Positions 53,429 to 62,700 of a DNA stretch of 64,000 bases are shown here, piece after piece; positions within the stretch are counted from its first letter, which is position 1, and every line of letters starts with the position of its first letter. Origin of the DNA: Lewinellaceae bacterium (lineage in GTDB: Bacteria; Bacteroidota; Bacteroidia; Chitinophagales; Saprospiraceae); assembly GCA_020636075.1 (NCBI GenBank), contig JACJYO010000015.1, positions 1 through 64,000 on the forward strand, read 5' to 3'. The position numbers were made by a program, and so were the translations under genes. The notes under the pieces are model-generated. The model saw only the letters and a program-made list of their open reading frames with translations. It searched no databases and was not told the DNA's origin.

Positions 53429-53703
53429 CCGATTAAAAAATTAAGTCGGTTTAGAACTATTGAGCTTGATTAAAAAAATACTCTGGCCAGGGTTATGTGT
53501 ATAGATTCTTTAGTAAAACCAAGCATCAGAGGGACAATGCCAAAAGTACGAAAAGCAAACCCGCATATTTATCAGGGTATCCACGGATTAACAGAAAGCT
53601 TGGTTAAAATGCTGGCATCTGACAGTTTATTAGCCGACATTTTACCCTGTTTGGGGTACATATTAAAAATGAAATTCAGTTGTGTTTGTTGATGGAGTCT
53701 ATA
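53429..53703. other. Spacer between the two giant surface-protein genes
   Basis: AT-rich, contains an unsupported short frame (53495-53692 plus). No hairpin is seen here other than the terminator at 53704-53766. It should hold the promoter of the 1454-aa gene, but no TAnnTTTG box was found. Confidence 0.4.
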
Positions 53704-53766
53704 AAAACCGGCAGGATTAACCGGGTCAACAATTTTTTAAACTATCACCCCAGGGTTAATCCTGCC
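53704..53766 (-). terminator. Intrinsic terminator of the SprB-like gene
   Basis: Minus strand: GGCAGGATTAACC is paired with GGTTAATCCTGCC across a loop of about 30 nt and is followed by GGTTTTTATAG. It begins 17 bp after the TAG stop. Confidence 0.6.
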
Positions 53767-53782
53767 TTGAAAAATACATACA

Positions 53783-56700
53783 CTAGCGGTTGATCAGCAC
53801 TTTTTCCAGATGCGTTTTCAATCCCGCCCGAATCTCCAGCATATACACTGCCGAAGGCAATTCCGGGTATACAAACGTATGGTTCAGGATACCGGTGTCG
53901 AAGTTCAGTGTTTCGGTTTTCACCAACTGCCCCAAGGCGTTGTACAACTGGCAAGTAATTTCCCCTTGCGGGGCGCCTCGCATTTCAACCGTGAACGTCC
54001 CCAGATTCGGATTTGGATACAACACAAACCAATCCAGCCAGCTATCGGGTCCGTACACGCCTGTGGTAACCGAATCGATTTGCACATTGTACTGTACCGA
54101 ACTGTTGCCGCATGGATTGGTGGCAATCATACTGACGGCATACACGCCTGGCTGGGTATAAGCATGTGTTGGATCCAGGTCAGTACTGGTCATTCCATCA
54201 CCAAAATCCCAGAGATAGGATGTACCGTTGACAGTAAGATTGGTAAACATGACCATGCCATTCGGGTTAACCACAAAGGTGAAATCTGCCTGCGGAGCCT
54301 GCACATCCAACACATCAACCTGAAGCGTAAGCGTATCCGAACCGGCAGCATTTGTCGCGATCAACGTCACAGTGTACGTACCGGTAGCCAGATAGCTCAC
54401 CACCGGATGCTGGTCATTCGACATGACCGGCGTTCCGCCCGGGAAACTCCAGAGCCAAGCGCTGGGGTAATTGCTCGACTGGTCGGTGAACACTATGGAA
54501 TAAGGACCGTCGCAAGGTGGTACCTGATGGAATTCAAAACTAGCCCGCGGAGGCGTTTCCGGCTCAATGGTGGTTTCGGATACAGCAGTGCATCCGGCTG
54601 CATTTGTCAAAGTCAGCGTGTAGGTTCCCGGCTCCAATCCGGTCAACATAGCCGTCGAGTCGGCTGTCGGGCCCGTCACCACTCCTGTCGACCATGCGAA
54701 GGTATACGACGCGCCATTCGGGGCAGCAACAGCCAAAATACTTCCATCAATATTACCATTGGCACAGGTGCAATTGGTCGGCGTCAGTGCAACTCCGGTT
54801 GCCGGAAGTACTGTCAGTGTGGTCAGGTCAATGTCGTAGCAACCGGCAGGGTTTTCTACGCGGGCCCAGATGTTCTTTGTTCCGGAAACATAATCCGTCG
54901 GCAACGGATTTATCCCGTTTTCAGCATCCGAATAGAGCGTATAGTAACGCACCGACAATCCGGCGACACCGCCTGTCGCCAGGTTGTCGGCATCCGACAG
55001 GTTGAAAGTAGCAGTAGTACCATTTATGGTGTCCGAACAACTTTCCAGCAGCACCACATGCGCCACCGGCCTGGGCAGCACTTCGAGACGAATCGTTTCA
55101 ATGGCTACCAGGGCACCGGAAACCGAATGCTGCAAACGGGCATAGATCAGGGTGTTATCGGGTGCCTGGTACGCGTTCGGGAGCTGGTTAGTGCCGTTTA
55201 ATGCGTCGGTAGCCGTAGCATGGTAGCTCACGGAGTATGCCGTGCCCGGATCAACCTGATTGTTGCCGGATGGCAAATCAAACACGGCCTCGTTGGCGCC
55301 GGCTGCAATTTCGCAAGCAAACAATACAAGTGTATCCGGACAGAAGCCGGCATCCAGCGTATGATCAATATAACCAGCCGAACCAGTCGTGTAGCGAATT
55401 ACCGGCAACCGATCCCATGGCTTGAGAGCATCCGGCAAAATAGCGGCATCCGAGTCGTTAAGATCCGGGTAATGCCCGGCGCCTTTGTCTTGCTGGGTAA
55501 GCCGGTACGCCTTGCCTTTCACCAGCAACCTGCCGGACAGGACGTTGAATTGCAAGGTGGTATCAATTTTTCCAAAAACAATCCGATAATCCGTCGCCGG
55601 GAGAATACTGTCATTTCCGGGTGTTGAAATCCAGTCTTCACCTAATGTCCCCAGTCCGGTAAAGGTATACCGGCCGAGCGAGTCGCTGGTGGTCGTTGCC
55701 AGCAAGGTTTCACTGGCTGCGTCGTACAAACTAACCATGACGTTCGCTAAAGGCGGTTCGCAGGCATCCTGCACCCCGTCGCAGTTTTCATCCACCCAAA
55801 TTCGGTTACCAATCTGAATGGGTGGATCATCACAAAGTGCTTCCAGATCACCAATCGGGTTGGCCTGTCCAATACCGGTCTGATCGTAGTTCGGATCAAG
55901 CAAAGTCAGGTCGTTTCGGGTGGTGCCTCCGCTCAATAGATCGTAATATGCCACACCACCGCCAATACTATTTAGGGCTGTGTTGGAGTTGAGTACCACT
56001 CCCAATACCTCGTCGGTACCCGGTACATGCACCAAGCCGCCGCCGTCGGCATCCCGGTGCAGGTTGCGGCGGTTGGCAAAGAAATATTCACCACCGCCAG
56101 GACCTTCATTGTTGTTCTCTCCATTCAAACTGGTCCGGCCAATCCCGGCAAGTGTAGCGTTATGCTCCAGTTCCCAGGTGCCGTCCTTGATGTAGGCTGC
56201 CAAAATATCGCCACCACTGGCCGCGGAAACCAGGTCGTTCGACATGACATCCGGACGCAGTTGGCGATAACCAAACTGGTGCCCGGTGCGATCCATGAGT
56301 TCCATAATAACCAGCCCATCCCGGGTAAACACAATGTCGGAGAACATCGCCTGGCCCCGGCAACGGAATTCTGGCCCAAGTTGCTGATCGCCAACAATTT
56401 CAAAATTGCCATCCGGATTTTGTGCAGCCGGTTCGCCCAAAGCAATATCAGCCACCAGGTTACGCTCGGTATAGGTATCCACCCAGCTTTCCCAGTCGGT
56501 ACACTGCTCCAGATTTGGATCGGCATTGCCAATGATGGCGCCACGCTGATAATCCGGACCGCTTAAGCCGAAGAGCAGTTCCGCTTTCCAGGTTTTTGTA
56601 GCCAGGTCATAGGCATGGACGGATGCAAACAAATCGCTCGATGCTCCGCTATTTTCAGCAGTACAAACACCCCCCACATACACTTTTCCACGGTTTACTG

Positions 56701-59700
56701 CCAATCCCATTGGGCGGAATACGCCATTGGGACAATCGGGTGCTGAGTCAATGTCAATTTCTTCCGAAACCGGCGTGCCACTCAAAATGCTGTCGATGCG
56801 CACGAGTTTTCGGGTAAACAAATTCAACGTCCAGAGCGTGTTGTGGTCGGGTGAAATATCCAGATCGCCAAGGCCGGCTTTTCCAATTTTGGCAAAAACA
56901 TCCGAGTCCTGGCTGGCTGTGGTCGATGTAGACAAGTCCGGGCGATCAACCGTACCCACATCAGGCACCTGATACAATGGCGACACCACCGGAACCGCAC
57001 CGGAATAATCGATCCGGTAAATCCCTCCGAGGCCCAATGCACCCAGGCCAACATGGCGCTTAAGGAAAGCACTGGCGTATAAAAATTTGTGCGTACCGTC
57101 CCAGGCAAGTCCGTATACCGAGCCAATTTGGTTGCTGGCCAATACCCTGCCAAACACTGCATCCGGATTCGTTGCCGCATAAGGGAAGAGGCCTATCGCT
57201 GTGCTGTCCACCAGCTCAGCCAATCCTTGTGCAAAGGCGGTATAAGCGACATCCGGGTGTTGCTGGCAATAGAAATACGGATCGAAGAATCCCGCCTGTA
57301 TGGCACAATTTGCCGATTGCACAAATTGAACCGAGCTGCCATTGTTTGTTCCGGCAAGCGCAGGCATAAACCAAGGCTGCGTCGGCACAAATTCAATGCG
57401 ATACGGATAGTTTACATGCCCGAAAAAGCGATAAGTGCCATCGCTGCCGGTCACTACCGAATCCAACGGCGCAGGATTTTCACAGGCATACAGGTAAACG
57501 ACAACACCAGCCAACCCGGGCTCTCCAACACCGGCAAGACCATCTGCATTCAGATCATTGTACACTTGCCCTCCAATTGTCCCACCAACGCTAACCTGCA
57601 CGGTATCCATGCAGTTTTCAAAATCCATGATCAAAATCTGGTAATTCCCAGGCTCCGGTACGGTTATGTCAAACGGCGCACTGGAGGCTGTACCCATACC
57701 ACTGCTGCTTCCGTTTGTCCATTCGTAATGATACTCAGGCGCGCCATTTTCCAAATGAATGTTTATAGCCAGATCTGTCGTATCACACCCCGTTCCCAAT
57801 GCTGTGGCACTTGCCTGGAAAATCGCCCAGGCATCAATGGTTGTCACGATTGTTCCCTGACAACCTTGCAAATCGGTAACCGTGATCTCGTATAGCCCCG
57901 CAGAAAGTCCTTCCAGCACCTGAACCGACATTGACCCGGTACCCGATCCACTTTGATTTAAGGTGTAATTCTGCCATTGGAAGGTGTACTCGGGTGAGCC
58001 ATTTTGAATCTCCAATGTAATATTAGCTTCGTGGTCATTGCAACCCAGGCCGATTTGTGGTTCTGCAAACAGCGGCAGTGTGGCAGTAGCCGGCTCAATT
58101 ATCGTCATTGCCACAGCGGTGCAGCCATTTACATCGGTTACCGTAATCCGATACGTACCGGAGAACAGTCCTGTGATCTGAAAGGGTTCCGTAAGTGACG
58201 AGCCGGCGCCTGTTGCGCCCGTGGAAATATTTTCCCAGGTGTAATTAAATCCGGGCACCCCGTTATCCAGGCTGACAAATAGCTTGCCGTTGGATGCATT
58301 ACAGGTAGGTGCAACAATTTGCCCGGCGCCGGCCTTGAATGTCGTGCAATCACTTTGCGTCATACAGGTTACGGAATCACACCGCACGGATGTACAGTTT
58401 TGCGCATCGGTTACCGTTACACAATATTGCCCTTCGGGCAAACCGGAAATATCCTGCGTCGTTGCATTCGTCGACCACTGGTAAGTGAATTGGCCGGTAC
58501 CACCGGAAACCGTGAGGTTTATGGCGCCCGTACTTTGATTACAAATGGTATTGGACACTTCGGCAGACAATTCCGGCATACTTCCGTTTGATACCACAGC
58601 CGTAGTTGATGCCGAGCATCCAATGGCATCGGTGATGGTAACGGAATAGGTGCCGGAAGGCAGGTTCGAAATATCCTGCGTTGTGGAATCATTACTCCAT
58701 ATGTAACTGTATGGAACAGTGCCGCCGAATACCGTAAGATTTATCGAGCCGGGCATGCCACAGTTGCCGTTTGTCACGGCAACTGTGGTTGCGATGCCTT
58801 CAAATTCGTACACCGTTGCGCAAGCCGTCGAAACACACCCGGCATTATCGATGACCGTTACACAATACGGACCCGAATAAAGGCTGTCAATATGCTGCGT
58901 TGTCGAGCCATTTGTCCATAAAAATGTATACGAGGGTGTCCCGCCAGAAACGGTAAGATTTACCGACCCGGTAGGCATACCGCAGTTGGAATTGCTCGCA
59001 ACGACGGTCAGTGCCGGGCCATTTGGCGTACCCACGGATCCGCAAAGGGTCGCCGTGAAGCCATCATTGTCCGTTACTGTTACACAATAGGTGCCGACCG
59101 GCAGATCGATCAGATCTTCCGTGGTAGCACCTGTATTCCACAGGTAAGTGTACGGAGATTGCCCGCTAGTCACCGTAAGGTCCAGCGCACCTTCAGCGGC
59201 GCCACAGGCAGTATTGGTCACACCAATATTCAGCACCATGCTTGGTTGACTGATCAGGGTGATGCAGGTAGTAGCAGTACAGCCGTTGGCATCGGTAACC
59301 GTTACACAATAATTTCCGGCAGGCATGCCAACCAAGTCCTCCGTAGTTGCACCGGTATTCCACAGGTAGCTAAATGGCATTGTGCCACCGGTAACCATCA
59401 GATCAACCGAGCCGTTTGCCTGGTTGTTCGTGGCATTTTCTCCGGTTATCGTCAGCGCCGGACTACCGTATCCGGGCACGGTATCGCAGTGCACCACGGA
59501 ACAATTGTTGGCATCGGTAACCGTCACACAGTAAATACCGGCGGGCAAATCTGACAGATCCTGCGTTGTTTCGCCGGTATTCCATAGAAAACTAAAGGGT
59601 GGAGTGCCATTGGCGGGGCTGAGGCTGATCGCGCCATTGGGCAAACCACAAAGCGCTGGCGTCTCAGTTGAACTTGCTGCAGGTCCTGCAATGTTGATCA

Positions 59701-62700
59701 AGGTAACACAGGTGGTGCCAATACAGCCGTTAGCATCCGTAGTTGTCACACAGTAGATGCCTGGTTCCAGTCCGGAAAGGTCTTCAGCGGTTGCACCTGT
59801 ATTCCAGAGGAAAAGTACCGGCGCCGCAGCTCCCGAAACAGTCAAATCAACTGCGCCATTCGGCAAACCACAGGCGGCATTTGTGGCCGTTGTCGTCAAT
59901 ACCGGGCTGCCAAGGCTGTCGACATCGACACATGCGGTCGACAGACAATTATTGGCATCCGTTACCGAAACGCAGTAGGTACCGGCAGGTAAATCCGTAA
60001 CAGACGTTGTAGTTTCACCAGTCGACCATAAAACGCTCAGTGGTGCTGTACCGCCGTTTATCGCCAGGTAAACCGCACCGTTTTGCAACCCACAACGCGC
60101 ATCGACTGTCGTCGTGGCAAGTGCCGGGCTACCCAAATTGCTTACGGCTGCACAACTAACCGCCATACAATTATTGGCATCGGTAATTGTCACGCAATAC
60201 GTACCCGCCAGGAGGTCCGTGAGGTGCTGGGTGGTATCGCCCGTGTTCCAATTAAAGTGGAAGGGTGAAGTTCCGCCCGCCAGGCTCAGATTTATGGCCC
60301 CGTTGCTGTCGCCGCAGCTGGCATTTGTTGCCACCAGCGTCGGCGCCGGGCCATTTTGATTGGCCACTGTTATACAAATGGTTGCAGTGCAATGGATAGC
60401 ATCGGTGACTGTAACGCAATACATGCCCGCGGCAACCCCGGAGAGGTCTTTTGCAGTTGCACCGTTGTTCCAAAGGAATGTATAGGGCGAAACGCCGGCA
60501 GTTGCGGTAAGATTGACCGCACCATTGGTGTTTCCACAAGTGGCTGGGCTGGACGAAATCGCCAGTGTGGGTCCTGTCGGTACGGCAATCGTAGCACAGG
60601 TAGTTTTGGTGCAGCCATTCAGGTCGGTAATGGTAACGCAATAGGTACCGACAGGTACGTTGTTCAAATCCTGGGATGTTGCGCCATTCGACCATTTATA
60701 CGTGTAAATGCTTCCCGGCATTTGCGGCGTTCCACCGATCACGTTCAAATCGACAGATCCCGTAGTACCGCCACACCCGGGGTTTTGGATGGTAATCGTA
60801 GGCTTAATATCCTGTGAAGGTCCGCTTACAATATAGTTTTTCACAATAGAACAGTTCGTCGCGTCGGAAATTGTTACGATGTAAATACCGCCGGTGATGT
60901 TGTGCTGATCTTTTGTAGCGGGTAAGATGCCACTGTTCCAGTTATAGGCATATGGACTGGTTCCTCCGCTTACAGTTTGGACAATATGCCCGGTGTTTGT
61001 CCCGTAGCACGTTATCGGAGTTACCTGAGCAGTCGCCGAAATCGGGAAATACTGGGGCACCGTTACGCAGGTCGTTTTCACACAGCCTTTGGCATCCGTT
61101 ACCGTCACACAGTAGTCCACACCGGAGGGTACCTGGTATAAATCCTGGAAGGTCCATCCGTTCGACCAGAGGTAGGTGTACGGGGAAGTTCCGCCATTCA
61201 CGGTCAGGTTAACATTGTAATTCCCGCTACAGGGTGGGTCCATGGAAATTGCAGTCGTCAAAACAACCTGCTGTGGTTGGGTAACCTGGAAGGTCTGGCT
61301 TTTCGAGCAACCGTTTTTATCGGTTACCGTTACGGTGTAAAATCCAACTGTCAGATTGTTCAGGTCTTCCGTGGTAGCACCACCCGGCGACCATTTGAAG
61401 GTATAAGGTTGTGTGCCGCCGGCCGGGGTCAGGTCGATGGCGCCGTTGTTGCCCCCAAAGCAAGACACTGTTGTTATCTGGGCTGTGAGATTGATTGCCG
61501 CAGGTTGGCCAACCGTAGCACAGATGGTTTGGGTACAACCGATATTGTCGGTAACCGTTACACAATAGGTGCCGGCCTGTACATTATTCAGGTTTTGGCT
61601 ATTGACACCTGTTGACCAAAAATAGCTGTAGCCCGGTGTACCGCCGCCGACGGTGAGCGTCACGCCGCCGTCGCTTCCTCCGGCACAGGTAACTGGCTTG
61701 GTGGTTGTACTCAACGTGATTTGCGGATTTTCAGGTACAAATTCACATAGGGTGGCCGTACAACCGTTTCCATCTGTTACCGTCAGGCAATATTGCCCTG
61801 CGGGCAAATTGGTATTGTTTGGTGTGGTTGTTCCGTTATTCCACAAGTAGGCATACGAGCCTACCCCACCCTTCACAGTCAGGTCGATCGAGCCATTGGA
61901 TGCATTGAAACAGGCCGGCCGAATATTTTTAATGTCAATGGTAATACCCGGAGGTTCGGATACCGTGGCGCAAATGCTCTTGGTGCACCCATTCGCATCG
62001 GTAACTGTTACACAATAGGTACCGGCCGAAACGGCATTCAGGTCTTGCGTAACGGAGCCGTTATCCCATGCATAGAAATAGTTTTGTGTGCCACCGGTCA
62101 CCGTCAGGTTGACGCCGCCATTGGAGCCGCCATTGCAAGATACTGCGCTGGTGGTCACGGTGAGTAGCAGTGCGCTCGGTTGCGTTACGGTCGCGCAAGT
62201 GGTTTTTGTACAACCATTTACATCCGAAACGGTGACACAGTAGTTGCCTGCTGACAAGCCTGTCGGATCCTCGTCTGTTGAACTGTTATTCCACAGATAC
62301 GAATAGGGCCCGGCGCCACCGGTCACCGTCAGATCGATCCAACCATCGCTGCCCGCATTGCAGGACACCGCCGTCACCTGGGTAGATACGATGATGGTCG
62401 GTTGGGTAACCGTAGCCGAAACAACCGCCGTGCAGGAATTGGCATCGGTGATTGTACAGGCGTAGCTTCCGGCAGTCAGGTTTTGCACATCTTCCGGATC
62501 GTCCGTTCCCGGAAGATGCGCCCAGTTAAATGTATAGGGAGGCAAACCGCCATTTACTGTCAGATCGATAGCCCCGTCATTGCCGCCATTACAGGTCACT
62601 GCGGTTACTGATACCGTTGCCATAACATCTGATAACTGATCAACCGTAAAAGCCTGAACGGCAGTACAGCCGGCAGCATCGGTTACGGTAACCGTGTAGG

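Noticed and set aside
53810..55201. 463-codon plus-strand frame opposite the adhesin
   Set aside because: Antisense to conserved PKD/T9SS coding; likely shadow of its codon bias.
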